In this document: positions 52,736 through 61,262 of the stretch, piece by piece
Layout of the letters: each line of letters starts with the position of its first letter
Position numbering within the stretch: position 1 is the first letter of the stretch
DNA from: Candidatus Sulfuritelmatomonas gaucii
Lineage (GTDB): Bacteria > Acidobacteriota > Terriglobia > Terriglobales > Acidobacteriaceae
Assembly: GCA_900290245.1 (NCBI GenBank)
Contig: OKRB01000068.1
Location: 25,134-89,133, forward strand
Direction of reading: 5' to 3'
Length of the DNA: 64,000 nucleotides
The notes under the pieces: model-generated
The model's database searches: none
What the model saw: only the letters and a program-made list of their open reading frames with translations
What the model was told of the DNA's origin: nothing
Position numbers and translations under genes: made by a program

Positions 52736-52810
52736 TCAGGCGGCGGGAGCCGCCGCGGCTGCGGCTGCGCGGGCGATGGCGATTGCGAAATGGAGGACGT
52801 GGTGGTGCAT
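52736..52810 (-). CDS. Candidate alanine-rich leader peptide upstream of alaC
   Basis: 24 codons: MHHHVLHFAIAIAR, then seven Ala, Pro, Ala, Ala, stop. Twelve of 24 residues are Ala. A TATAAT (52817-52822, minus) lies exactly 7 nt before the ATG, so the transcript would begin at the start codon (leaderless). The last codons can pair as GGCGGC-UCCC-GCCGCC. alaC begins 135 bp downstream. This looks like a leader whose translation reports Ala-tRNA supply. The hairpin lacks a U-tract. Confidence 0.55.
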   Translation of the reverse strand: MHHHVLHFAIAIARAAAAAAAPAA

Positions 52811-52816
52811 CAGTTT

Positions 52817-52822
52817 GATTAT
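52817..52822 (-). promoter_or_regulatory. Candidate -10 box of the leader-alaC promoter
   Basis: TATAAT on the minus strand, 7 nt before the leader ATG. A CTGACA-like -35 lies 19 nt further upstream, a little beyond the ideal distance, inside a heptamer tract. Confidence 0.5.
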
Positions 52823-52825
52823 AGC

Positions 52826-52890
52826 GGAAAGCAGCTTTCTGCTGTCAGCCGTCAGCTGGTGGCTTGTAGCCTGTAGCCGGTAGCTTGTTG
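52826..52890. repeat. Heptamer tract (CAGCTNN/TAGCCNN type)
   Basis: CAGCTTTCTGCTGTCAGCCG and following. A similar stretch lies at about 52935-52975. Confidence 0.6.
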
Positions 52891-52980
52891 TTTGAAGTTG
52901 CCTGCCGCTGTGTCCGCGCTTTCGCATCACGCTATGGGCTTCGAGCTACAGGCTACTGGCTTTCGGCAGATGACTGATCA

Positions 52981-53064
52981 CTTACAACTAATCACTTTTT
53001 CGTCACTGGCTTGCGTCTCGTGCTTACAACTAATCACTTTTTCGTCACTGGCTTGCGTCTCGTG
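52981..53064. repeat. Perfect 42-bp tandem duplication
   Basis: The 42-bp unit beginning CTTACAACTAATCACTTTTT (52981-53022) is repeated without a single difference at 53023-53064, just after the cytochrome gene stop. Confidence 0.95.
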
Positions 53065-53068
53065 GCGA

Positions 53069-54706
53069 TCAGGGGGCTGGGTCGACGCTGGTTTCGGCGT
53101 GGGCTAGGACGACGGCGGATTTTGCGGCGGCCTGCTCGTAGTAATGGACGAAGCGCTGCGGTTCGGCTGCCTGATACGTGGCGAGGTTGTGAGCCCAGCG
53201 ATAGCCGACCGGTTGGTAGAGGAGTTCGACGGAGACATGGAGGGGACCGGCAGCGCCGTTGGTGGAGACGGCGTAGTGGGTGGTGCATGAGCCGGCGGTG
53301 AAATCGGGATCGCCGGCGGCTTCGCCGCTGACGGCTATGTCGGGCGAGGCGGTCTGCTTGTCAAAGCCGGTGGGGAGGATGCGATTGTCTTTGAGGTATT
53401 GCGTGGCGGAGATGAGGCCGGTGGTGACGTGGCCCTGGCTGTCGCCGAGGATGGGCTCGAAGATCTCCACCTGATCGGGCTGGGTGATGCGCATGTAGTG
53501 AGGCGAGAAGTGCGTTGGGTCGGCGTCGTTGGCGTTGCCGACGATGGAGCCGTCGGGGTTGAGCTTGCCGGACTCGAAGACGGAGTGGCCGTCGGCAGCG
53601 GTGACGACGACATGCAACCAGGCGCGGCGCGACGGATATGCCGTGGGCAGCTTGTGGCCGGTGAGGTTATCAACTCGAACTGCAAAGGAGAGATCGCTGG
53701 CGGAAAGTTGCGCGGAGCTGAGCGTGATGCGCGCGGATTGCGACTGGAGGAATGACGTGACCTGCGCGGTGGCGGCGGCAAGATCGGAGGGCTGTGCAGC
53801 GACAGAGAGCTCGTCGCGGTGCGCGGTGAACATGCTGTCCATGAGGAAGTTGGCGCCGACGAAGGTGTGAAGACGGACGCCCTCGCGCGGCTTGCCCATG
53901 AGGGATGCGATGGCAACCGGCTCGGTGACAGCGGGCATGTGGCATTGCTGGCAGGTCTGCCTGTCGCGGTAGTCGCTGTGCAGCCACTCAAGGTAGGGCA
54001 TCTGCTCGGGAAGCTTACCGATTTGCTTTCCGCCGGGGCCGAGCGTCGTGGTGTAGAGGGTGTGGCAACTGCCACAGAGCGCAGCGTCATGAATCTGGGC
54101 TGCCTGCGCGACGGAGTAGCCACTGGCCAGGACGTGCACCTTGTTGATGTTGTCGGAGTCGGGGGCCCAGGGGCCGAAGAGCGGGCGTGGATGAGTTCCG
54201 GGAGCGGCCACGGTGAAATTGCCGCTGTAGCTGTCGGGCGTCCCCAGGCCGGTGGGCTGGATCTGATGACAGACGGTGCAGGAGACGCCATCGGCAGCGG
54301 CGGGATCGTGGTCGGTGCGGAGTGGCAGACGCGAGAACAATTCAGTTTGGTGACCTTGCGCCTGATCCGCGAGGGCCTGAAGCGGCATGTGGCAGCGGGA
54401 GCATTCATTCTGAATGACGGCGCTTGATTCGGGGTGGTCGAGCGTCTCGCGGCGCACGCTGCCCTGCCAGTAGGGATCGCGCGCGGCGTTGGCCATGATG
54501 CTCGCGCTCCACTGAAGGCTGATGGAGACGTTCTCGCCTTTGGGCGTCTTGAGATTGCTGTGGCAGTTGGCGCAGCGCTCGGCGGTGCGGAAGTCGTCAG
54601 CGGGGGTTTGCGGTGCGGCGGCCTGGGTGTTGGCGGGTCGCGGCAGCGCAAGACAGGCGATGGCTGCTATGGAGGCAAGCGCGAATTTGGGTGTTCGGTA
54701 TGTCAT
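53069..54706 (-). CDS. Exported five-heme c-type cytochrome
   Basis: 545 residues from ATG 54706 (GGGGCGAGA before the ATG). Signal peptide (ALASIAAIACLALPRPANTQ). Five CxxCH sites: CANCH, CSRCH, CTVCH, CGSCH and CQQCH, all in the first 300 residues. Spacing is irregular and it resembles the multiheme cytochrome c family found in soil bacteria. The C-terminal 250 residues (ITLSSAQLSASDLSFAVRVD) are beta-rich and lack hemes. Probably periplasmic electron transfer. Redox partner unknown. Confidence 0.93.
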   Translation of the reverse strand: MTYRTPKFALASIAAIACLALPRPANTQAAAPQTPADDFRTAERCANCHSNLKTPKGENVSISLQWSASIMANAARDPYWQGSVRRETLDHPESSAVIQNECSRCHMPLQALADQAQGHQTELFSRLPLRTDHDPAAADGVSCTVCHQIQPTGLGTPDSYSGNFTVAAPGTHPRPLFGPWAPDSDNINKVHVLASGYSVAQAAQIHDAALCGSCHTLYTTTLGPGGKQIGKLPEQMPYLEWLHSDYRDRQTCQQCHMPAVTEPVAIASLMGKPREGVRLHTFVGANFLMDSMFTAHRDELSVAAQPSDLAAATAQVTSFLQSQSARITLSSAQLSASDLSFAVRVDNLTGHKLPTAYPSRRAWLHVVVTAADGHSVFESGKLNPDGSIVGNANDADPTHFSPHYMRITQPDQVEIFEPILGDSQGHVTTGLISATQYLKDNRILPTGFDKQTASPDIAVSGEAAGDPDFTAGSCTTHYAVSTNGAAGPLHVSVELLYQPVGYRWAHNLATYQAAEPQRFVHYYEQAAAKSAVVLAHAETSVDPAP

Positions 54707-54826
54707 TCTCGCCCCTTTCGGCGGTTAGCGCCGGTCGAGCCTGACAGCGGAATTAGGGGCGGTGAGCGAAAACGGAGGGCGCTGTGACCGATCCGCCACA
54801 GGTGCGATTTTATACTGGAAGACAAG

Positions 54827-56068
54827 ATGAGCAACTTCTTACCTGTTGATGAGCAGATGGATCTGCTGCAAAAGGGTGCGGCGGAAATTATCCGCGTGAG
54901 CGATTTGCGCGAGCGCCTGGAGGAGAGCCTCAAGACGGGGCGGCCTCTGCGCGTGAAGGCGGGGTTCGACCCGACGGCGCCGGACCTGCATCTTGGACAT
55001 ACGGTTTTGATGCGGAAGCTCAGGCACTTTCAGCAGCTGGGGCATACGGTGATTTTTCTGGTGGGCGATTTCACGTCGCTGATCGGCGACCCGACGGGGC
55101 GCAACGTGACGCGCAAGCCGCTGACGCGCGCCGAGATCGACAAGAATGCAGAGACGTATAAGCAGCAGGTGTTCCGGATTCTGGATGAGAAGACGACCGA
55201 GGTGCGCTACAACAGCGAGTGGCTGGGCAAGCTGGGGTACGAGGACACGGTACGGCTGACCGCGCACTTTACGGTGAGCCAGATGCTGGAGCGGGATGAG
55301 TTTCACAAGCGGTTCCAGGAGGAGCAGCCGATCAGTTTGCATGAGCTGCTGTATCCCGTGATGCAGGGGTACGACTCACTGTGCCTGGAGTGCGATGTGG
55401 AGCTGGGCGGGACCGATCAAAAATTTAATCTCTTGTGCGGGCGCGAGCTGCAGCGGCATTACGGGCAGAAGCCGCAGATCGTGCTGATGACGCCGATTCT
55501 GGAGGGATTGGACGGCGTGCAGAAGATGAGCAAGTCTCTAAATAATGCGATTGGCATCAACGAGCCGGCGAGCGAGATGTATGGGAAATTGATGAGCATC
55601 AGCGATGAGTTGATGTGGAAGTACTGGGTGCTGCTGACGGATTTGCGGCAGAGCGAAATTGAGGCGATGCGGGCGGAAGTTGCAGCGGGGAAGCTGCATC
55701 CGATGGAAGTGAAGAAGAGGCTGGCGCGAACAATTACGGCGGGGTTCCACGGCGAGGCGGCGGCGAAGAGCGCGGATGAGAACTGGGCGCGGATGTTTCA
55801 GGCTGGTGAGACGGCGGAGAATTTAGAGGAAGTGGCCGTCGCGTACGCAGAGGTGGCGGGGCCGGAGGGATCGAAACAGATTCGGCTGCCGAAATTGCTG
55901 GTAGCGATGGGATTGGCGGCGAGCGGCGCGGAGGCGAATCGCAAGATTGGCGAGAAGGCCGTGCGCGTGGATGGCGACGTGGTGGAGAGTTTGCTGATTT
56001 CCGCAACCCCGCCGGCGCGGCTGACGGTGCGGCTGGGCAAGCGGGCGAAGGTGGCGGTGGTGGAATGA
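54827..56068 (+). CDS. tyrS: Tyrosyl-tRNA synthetase
   Basis: 413 residues. Class I signatures: HLGH in GFDPTAPDLHLGHTVLMRKL, and KMSKS. The tyrosine pocket region ELGGTDQKFNLLCGRELQ and the C-terminal S4-like RNA-binding domain (IRLPKLLVAMGLAASGAEAN) are intact. Belongs to the longer TyrZ-like subgroup. Charges tRNA-Tyr. Divergent from the cytochrome gene. Confidence 0.97.
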   Translation: MSNFLPVDEQMDLLQKGAAEIIRVSDLRERLEESLKTGRPLRVKAGFDPTAPDLHLGHTVLMRKLRHFQQLGHTVIFLVGDFTSLIGDPTGRNVTRKPLTRAEIDKNAETYKQQVFRILDEKTTEVRYNSEWLGKLGYEDTVRLTAHFTVSQMLERDEFHKRFQEEQPISLHELLYPVMQGYDSLCLECDVELGGTDQKFNLLCGRELQRHYGQKPQIVLMTPILEGLDGVQKMSKSLNNAIGINEPASEMYGKLMSISDELMWKYWVLLTDLRQSEIEAMRAEVAAGKLHPMEVKKRLARTITAGFHGEAAAKSADENWARMFQAGETAENLEEVAVAYAEVAGPEGSKQIRLPKLLVAMGLAASGAEANRKIGEKAVRVDGDVVESLLISATPPARLTVRLGKRAKVAVVE

Positions 56069-56104
56069 GAGCCGCCACGCAGCGGTGGTCGGTTGACTTC
56101 GCTA

Positions 56105-56171
56105 AAAGCAACCGCAGGTCCTTCGACTTCGGCCGTCCGCCGCGGCGGACGGCCTGCGCTCAGGATGACAG
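56105..56171. repeat. Palindromic repeat, family A
   Basis: AAAGCAACCGCAGGTCCTTC, then a perfect 24-bp palindrome at 56131-56154 (each half GGCCGTCCGCCG), then GCTCAGGATGACAG. Confidence 0.8.
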
Positions 56172-56301
56172 AGCATTGTTTGGGTTCGTGCTATCCGAGG
56201 TCTCAGAAGCGAGATCCTTCGACTACGCTCAAGACAGGCTCTGGGGCAACCGGCGAAAGTGGCGGTGGTGCAGTAGGAATCTCCAGCTGCGAAGGGATGG
56301 A

Positions 56302-56350
56302 TCCCACCCTAGTCACAAAAACAAAAACGTGACAAGGATGGGGCACCCAG
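56302..56350. repeat. Palindromic repeat, family B
   Basis: TCCCACCCTAGTCAC, loop AAAAACAAAAAC, GTGACAAGGATGGGGCACCC. The inner stem GTCAC/GTGAC is a compensated variant. Confidence 0.8.
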
Positions 56351-56402
56351 CTCTGAGGACAAATTGGTCGAGCGAGATTGACCAATTGAAGGAGTTCCTT
56401 TG

Positions 56403-57959
56403 ATGGAACGGCGTACGTTTTTGATCCAAGCGAGTGCTGCGGCAATGGCTGCGGCGTGTTCCGGGGCGCATTGGGCGCAGGGTGAGGCAGCGGTTGAGGC
56501 GGAGTTGACTCTGCGCGAAGGACAGCGGACGGTGCCGGTTCCGCTGAACTATACCGGGCTGAGTTATGAGCTGGCGCAACTGACCGATCCACAGTTTTTC
56601 TCTGCTGCGAATCACGAACTGGTGACGCGCTTCCGGCTGCTGAGCCCGCACGGAGTTCTTCGTACCGGGGGAAACACGAGCGAGTTCTGCTGGTTCCAGG
56701 CCGATGCAGCGACCGTCGGACCGAAGTTGAGAATTCCTCCGGGCAAGCTGGAAGACAATTGGATGCCGCACCGACTGTTCGCGATCAGGCCGGAGGCAAT
56801 CGATGCGCTGGCCGGATTCTTGCAAGCGACAGGCTGGCGGCTGATCTATGGGCTGAACTTTGGCAACAGCACACCGGAGCGGGCGGCGACGGAAGCGGCT
56901 TATGTGGCGCGCGCCGTGGGCGACCGGATGGAGTATTTCCAGATCGGCAACGAGCCGGACCTTTACGAGAACGCGAACAATGGAACGCGGCCGCCGGGAT
57001 GGGGCTTCGCCGATTATTTAAAGGAGTGGACGGCATACGCCGAGGCGATTGCAGCGCGAGTGCCGGGAGCACGCTTCGGAGGGCCGGATGTGAACGGCTC
57101 ATCGGAATGGGTGACGCGGTTTGGCGAGGAGGTTCCTGCCGGGGTGCGGCCACGACTGACGACGCTCACCGGTCACTACTATGCCGAGGGTCCGCCGAAT
57201 GACCCGCGCGTAACGACCGAGCGGCTGCTCAAGGGAAACGCGAAGATCGCTGGCGAGATCCAGAGCATCGAGGCCGTCGCGAAGGCGCATGGGCTGGTGT
57301 ACCGGATGACCGAGGGCAACTCCTGCTACCGCGGCGGCAAGCCGGGCATGAGCAATGCCTTTGCTTCGGCGTTGTGGGCCGGCGATTACATGCTTGAGCT
57401 GGCGAGCCTGGGTTGCGCGGGCGTGAATCTGCATGGGGGTAGAAGCGCGTTTCTCACGGCGGGGCTGGGCGATCATACGCCGGGGATGGAAGTGGCGAAA
57501 ACTCCGCAGGCAATGCGGATCGGATTCTATACACCGATTTTCAGCGAACCGGAGAGCCCGGTGAAGGCCATGCCGATTTTTTATGGGATGCTGCTAGCCA
57601 ACCAGTTTGCGGGCGGCGTCATGCTTGAGGTGGATGGAACGATTGAGGGCGTGAATGCGACGGCCTACGCAGCGCGGAGCGGATCGGGCTTCAAGGTAGC
57701 GCTTTTCAACAAAGACGAATCGAAGACTCTAGATGTGTCGATTCGTTTGCCGGCGAGGGTGTCGGGCGAGGTTCGCAAAGCGACTGCCTGGAGGTTGCAG
57801 GCTCCGGCGCTTGACGCGACCGAAGGCGTGACGCTGGCTGGCGCGGAGATTCAAGCGGGGCAGTGGAGTCCGAGAGAGGCAGAGCCGGTTGCGGTGAGCA
57901 GCGGCGTTGCGCGGATTCGGGTTCCGGCGAGCAGTGCGGCGTTGGTGTTTCTGGGGTGA
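56403..57959 (+). CDS. Tat-exported GH79-like glycoside hydrolase
   Basis: 518 residues from ATG 56403 with AAGGAG 9 nt upstream. N-terminal MERRTFLIQASAAAMAAACS has a twin-arginine motif with a lipobox-like AACS. TIM-barrel core: LSPHGVLRTGGNTSEFCWFQ, the acid/base Glu in QIGNEPDLY, and the nucleophile Glu in RMTEGNSCY. The C-terminal beta-domain has NKDESKTLDVSIRLP. Family 79-like enzymes include beta-glucuronidases and heparanase-like hydrolases, so a uronic-acid-containing polymer is the likely substrate. Subfamily unproven. Confidence 0.85.
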   Translation: MERRTFLIQASAAAMAAACSGAHWAQGEAAVEAELTLREGQRTVPVPLNYTGLSYELAQLTDPQFFSAANHELVTRFRLLSPHGVLRTGGNTSEFCWFQADAATVGPKLRIPPGKLEDNWMPHRLFAIRPEAIDALAGFLQATGWRLIYGLNFGNSTPERAATEAAYVARAVGDRMEYFQIGNEPDLYENANNGTRPPGWGFADYLKEWTAYAEAIAARVPGARFGGPDVNGSSEWVTRFGEEVPAGVRPRLTTLTGHYYAEGPPNDPRVTTERLLKGNAKIAGEIQSIEAVAKAHGLVYRMTEGNSCYRGGKPGMSNAFASALWAGDYMLELASLGCAGVNLHGGRSAFLTAGLGDHTPGMEVAKTPQAMRIGFYTPIFSEPESPVKAMPIFYGMLLANQFAGGVMLEVDGTIEGVNATAYAARSGSGFKVALFNKDESKTLDVSIRLPARVSGEVRKATAWRLQAPALDATEGVTLAGAEIQAGQWSPREAEPVAVSSGVARIRVPASSAALVFLG

Positions 57960-58040
57960 AGGAGGGCGTCCCAATCGCAGGCCTCGAAATCGAGACCTGG
58001 GGCACCCGGCAGCCCATTCCTTGTTCCATTCATATTTAGA

Positions 58041-58104
58041 AAAAGCAACCGCAGATCCTTCGACTCGTCGCCCGCCGCGGTGGGCGACTCGCTCAGGATG
58101 ACAG
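58041..58104. repeat. Palindromic repeat, family A
   Basis: AAAGCAACCGCAGATCCTTC, dyad GTCGCCC (58067-58073) with GGGCGAC (58082-58088), then CGCTCAGGATGACAG. Lies between the convergent GH79-like and phosphohexomutase genes. Confidence 0.8.
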
Positions 58105-58124
58105 TACGATGTTGATGGGTTGGG

Positions 58125-59576
58125 TTAGCGAGCGAGCGCGAAGGAGCGTGCGGACTCGAGGAGTCTTGCGACGGATTCCCTCGAGCAGGATTCGGTGTAG
58201 ATGCGGAGGAGGGGTTCGGTGCCGCTGGCGCGGAGGAGCAGCCAGGTTTCGGCGGCCTTGGGCTTGCTGGTGGCTTCGGGATTGTCGAGGTAGAACTTGA
58301 CGCCGTCGAGATTCTCCTGGCAGTGGATGCCCATGCCGGCGAAGACAGTGTCGCCGGGCTGGAGTGCACGGGCGCGGGCGATGGCGGAGTTCTTCTGCTC
58401 GTCGGAAATGTGGAGATCGATGCGGCCGTATTGATGTTCGCCGTACTCTGCCTGGAGATCGGCGACGAGTTGGCCAAGAGTCCGGCCTTCCTCAGCCATT
58501 ACGTTGGCGAGGAGCAGACAGTTGAGCAGGCCATCACGCTCGGGCAGATGGCGCTGGAAGCCGATGCCGCCGGATTCTTCACCGCCCATGACGATTTCGC
58601 GCTCGAGCATGTAATCACAGACGAACTTGAATCCGATGCCGTGCTCGATGAGCTCGCGTTTGTATTTCCTGGCGATGCGGTCGAGCATTTTGGTGGTGTT
58701 GAAGGCGCGCGTGACGGCGCCCGGCCAGCCCTTGCGCTTGAGAACCCACTCGAGCAGGACGGAGTAGATTTTGTGCGGGTCGACGAAGTTGCCGTGCTCG
58801 TCGGTGGCGCCGATGCGATCGGCATCGCCATCGGTGCAGAGGCCAGCCTGGCAGTGGTTGGCGACGGTGGCTTCGCAGAGGGCGCGAATGTGCGGCTCGA
58901 TGGGCTCGGGATTGATGCCGGGAAAGAGCGGGTCGGGATTGGTGCGGATGGCGATGTTGGCGACGCCGATGCGAGTAAAGATGTCGGACAAAATCGTGGC
59001 GCCGGCGCCGTACATGGAGTCGATGCAGAACTTCATGCCGGATTTGGCGATGAGGTCGAGGTCGGCGAAGCTTTCGATGGCCTTGAGGTAGGAGGGCAGG
59101 AAATCGACTTCAGTAATGGGCGCGGGTTTTGTGGGGCGCGGAACGGGCTTGCCGAGGTACGACTCGATGGCGGAGATGATGGAGGGCTTGCCCGAGCCGC
59201 CATACCAGGCTTTGTATTTCACGCCGTTCCACTGCGCGGGGTTGTGCGATGAAGTGATCATGATGCCGCCGGCAGCGCCGCGCTCGCGCACGCCGAAACT
59301 CAATGCAGGTGTCGGCGTGATGGCGTGGGCAAGCTGGACGGGAATACCGGTGGCGGCGGCGACTTCAGCACATGCACGGGCGAAGGCTTTAGAGCCGAAG
59401 CGCGTGTCGTAGGCGATGCAGAGACCTTTCGCGGGATCTTCCTGGGCGGATCCGCTGCGGGAGTGGAGGTAGGCGGCAATGGCTTCGGCCGCGGTGCGGA
59501 CGTTGGCGAAGGTGAAGTCGTCGGCGATGACGCCGCGCCAGCCGTCGGTGCCGAATTTGATGGTGGGATGAGGCAT
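58125..59576 (-). CDS. Phosphoglucomutase/phosphomannomutase family enzyme
   Basis: 483 residues from ATG 59576. The open frame upstream to 59666 is not conserved. Alpha-D-phosphohexomutase signatures in order: KFGTDGWRGVIADDF, the phosphoserine loop GGIMITSSHNPAQWNGVKYK, magnesium loop CTDGDADRIGATD, sugar loop GGEESGGIGFQRHL and phosphate-binding LLLRASGTEPLLRIYTE. Interconverts hexose 1- and 6-phosphates. The exact substrate cannot be read. Two hairpins occupy the spacer upstream. Confidence 0.93.
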   Translation of the reverse strand: MPHPTIKFGTDGWRGVIADDFTFANVRTAAEAIAAYLHSRSGSAQEDPAKGLCIAYDTRFGSKAFARACAEVAAATGIPVQLAHAITPTPALSFGVRERGAAGGIMITSSHNPAQWNGVKYKAWYGGSGKPSIISAIESYLGKPVPRPTKPAPITEVDFLPSYLKAIESFADLDLIAKSGMKFCIDSMYGAGATILSDIFTRIGVANIAIRTNPDPLFPGINPEPIEPHIRALCEATVANHCQAGLCTDGDADRIGATDEHGNFVDPHKIYSVLLEWVLKRKGWPGAVTRAFNTTKMLDRIARKYKRELIEHGIGFKFVCDYMLEREIVMGGEESGGIGFQRHLPERDGLLNCLLLANVMAEEGRTLGQLVADLQAEYGEHQYGRIDLHISDEQKNSAIARARALQPGDTVFAGMGIHCQENLDGVKFYLDNPEATSKPKAAETWLLLRASGTEPLLRIYTESCSRESVARLLESARSFALAR

Positions 59577-59641
59577 GGTGGAGTTCGCTATCGTGCGAAA
59601 GATTAGGGTAAACGATTGCGGACGAGGTGAGGGGTCAGGGA

Positions 59642-59729
59642 TCGGAAACCTTCCCGTCCCCGGCAAAGCCAGTATGGGGCAACTCTGGCGGCGAAGCCGC
59701 CGCCAGTACAGCCGGTCAGGAGACCGGCG
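59642..59729. repeat. Hairpin cluster
   Basis: CCCCGG...GGGGC-like element, then CTGGCGGC-GAA-GCCGCCGCCAG (59685-59706) and GCCGGTC-AGGA-GACCGGC (59712-59729). The latter ends exactly before the stop codon of the activator gene, so it may be a terminator on the minus strand. Confidence 0.65.
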
Positions 59730-61262
59730 CTACAAATTTTCCGGGAAGGTCATGCAGTTGGCGAACTCGTCCTGGAAGGCGGGGTCGGCGGCGAGGCTCA
59801 TGTGACGGATGGGCGGGAGGGTTGGCTCGCGTTGGGCAAGGAGAAGCATTTTTGCGCCGCGGAGGGCGGTGTTGCCGGCGGCGTGGATGAGATTGTGCGG
59901 CGCTTCGAGGAGGCCGATGCGAAGGGCGGCATCGATTTGGACGTAGTTGCCGAAGGCGCCGGCGAGATGGATGGAGCGGAGACTCGATGATTGCGCGCCG
60001 AGGCGTTTGAGGAGCAGGCGGAAGCCGGCGGCAATGGCGGCCTTGGCGAGCTGGAGCTCGCGAATGTCGGATTGATACAGGACGACGGGCGGGACAACAC
60101 TCGGGACAATGGGAAAGATTTTGGTGCCGTTGGCGATGCGGCCGTTGGGAAGAATTGCGCCGGAGCGGAGACCTGCGGCGACGGCATCGACCAAGCCGCT
60201 GCCGCAGATGCCGCGTGGCGGGACGTCGCCGATGACGGTGGCGTGAAGCGAGTCATTGCGGAGCGCGACGTAGGAGACAGCTCCGGTGACGGCGCGCATG
60301 CCCATGCGGATGGCACCGGCTTCGAATGCGGGTCCTGCGGCTGTGGAGGCGCAGACGATTCCGTCGCGGTTGCCGATGGCGATTTCGCCGTTGGTGCCGA
60401 GGTCGACGAGCGCGGAGAGTTCTTCGCGCTGGGCGATTCCGGCGGCGACGATGCCGGCAAGAATGTCGGAGCCGACGAATCCGCCGATGCAGCGAGCGAA
60501 GCGGATGGTGCAGGTCGCGGGTAGATTCCAAGCGAGGTCGTGGGGCGTGAAACGCTGTTCGCCGAGGTACGGTGACTGGAAGGGCACGTGCGAGAGCGGC
60601 TCGACGCTGAGATCGCAGAACAAGTGATGCATGACGGTGTTGCCGACGAGGAGGACTTCGGTGATCTGCGACTCGCGGCCGGTGGCGAGGCGCGCGACGA
60701 GGTGGCCGAGCGCAGCGCGAATGGGAGCGGTGAGATCGCGGCCGTCGAGCGCGGCGCGGATGCGGCTCATGACATCGGAGCCGAAGGGGGCCTGCGGGTT
60801 GAGCGCGGTTTCGACGGCGAGAACGTCGCCGGTGGTAAGGTCGATGAGCTGCGCGGCGATGGTGGTGGTGCCGAGATCGATCGCGATTTTTTTGCTGGTT
60901 TTGGATTGAGTTTCGGTCGGAGTAACGGCGGAATCCGCGAGGATTTGCGTGTGCAACTGGGCGCACTCGAGGACGAGTGGCGTGTCAGAAGACGAATCGG
61001 GGCGGGTCTGGCAGGCGAGACGCCACCCGGCGGCGAGTTGATCGGGAGTGAAGATGTTGGAGTCGGCTTCGGAGATGGGGAGCGAACCGGAAAGCACGCG
61101 GATGCTGCAGCCGCCGCACTCGCCGGTGCCGCCGCAGGGAAATTCAACTCCGCGCGCGGCGAGGCCGGCAACGAGCGAGGCGCCGCGGGGCACATCGAAC
61201 TCGACGGCGAGGGGCTCGAGACGGATGCGGACGCCAGGCAAAGATGAGGAATCGGGGGTCAT
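59730..61262 (-). CDS. RACE-type corrinoid-activation protein (2Fe-2S and ASKHA domains)
   Basis: 510 residues from ATG 61262. N-terminal 2Fe-2S ferredoxin with CGGTGECGGCSIRVL and a late Cys in RLACQT, then an ASKHA-type ATPase: IAIDLGTTTIAAQLIDL, LLVGNTVMHHLFC, VDLGTNGEIAIGN and LAGAFGNYVQIDAAL. This combination reactivates cob(II)alamin to cob(I)alamin in corrinoid methyltransferases. The start overlaps the stop of the DUF1638 gene by 4 bp (61259-61262), so translation is coupled. Confidence 0.92.
   Translation of the reverse strand: MTPDSSSLPGVRIRLEPLAVEFDVPRGASLVAGLAARGVEFPCGGTGECGGCSIRVLSGSLPISEADSNIFTPDQLAAGWRLACQTRPDSSSDTPLVLECAQLHTQILADSAVTPTETQSKTSKKIAIDLGTTTIAAQLIDLTTGDVLAVETALNPQAPFGSDVMSRIRAALDGRDLTAPIRAALGHLVARLATGRESQITEVLLVGNTVMHHLFCDLSVEPLSHVPFQSPYLGEQRFTPHDLAWNLPATCTIRFARCIGGFVGSDILAGIVAAGIAQREELSALVDLGTNGEIAIGNRDGIVCASTAAGPAFEAGAIRMGMRAVTGAVSYVALRNDSLHATVIGDVPPRGICGSGLVDAVAAGLRSGAILPNGRIANGTKIFPIVPSVVPPVVLYQSDIRELQLAKAAIAAGFRLLLKRLGAQSSSLRSIHLAGAFGNYVQIDAALRIGLLEAPHNLIHAAGNTALRGAKMLLLAQREPTLPPIRHMSLAADPAFQDEFANCMTFPENL

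Larger units (their letters stand above)
52601..53068. other. alaC upstream region
   Basis: About 470 bp holding two AGGGATT-type and AGCTN-type heptamer tracts, a candidate leader peptide with its promoter, and a 42-bp tandem duplication. No other gene. Confidence 0.6.
56069..56402. other. Intergenic region with family A and B repeats
   Basis: About 330 bp. Family A (56105-56171), a degenerate family A half (56211-56242) and family B (56302-56350). No gene. Confidence 0.6.

Noticed and set aside
52739..52754. Intrinsic terminator in the alaC leader
   Set aside because: The GGCGGC/GCCGCC hairpin has no U-rich tract, so a classic attenuator was not called.
58323..59252. 309-codon plus frame opposite the phosphohexomutase
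   Set aside because: Shadow of a complete, motif-bearing gene on the minus strand.
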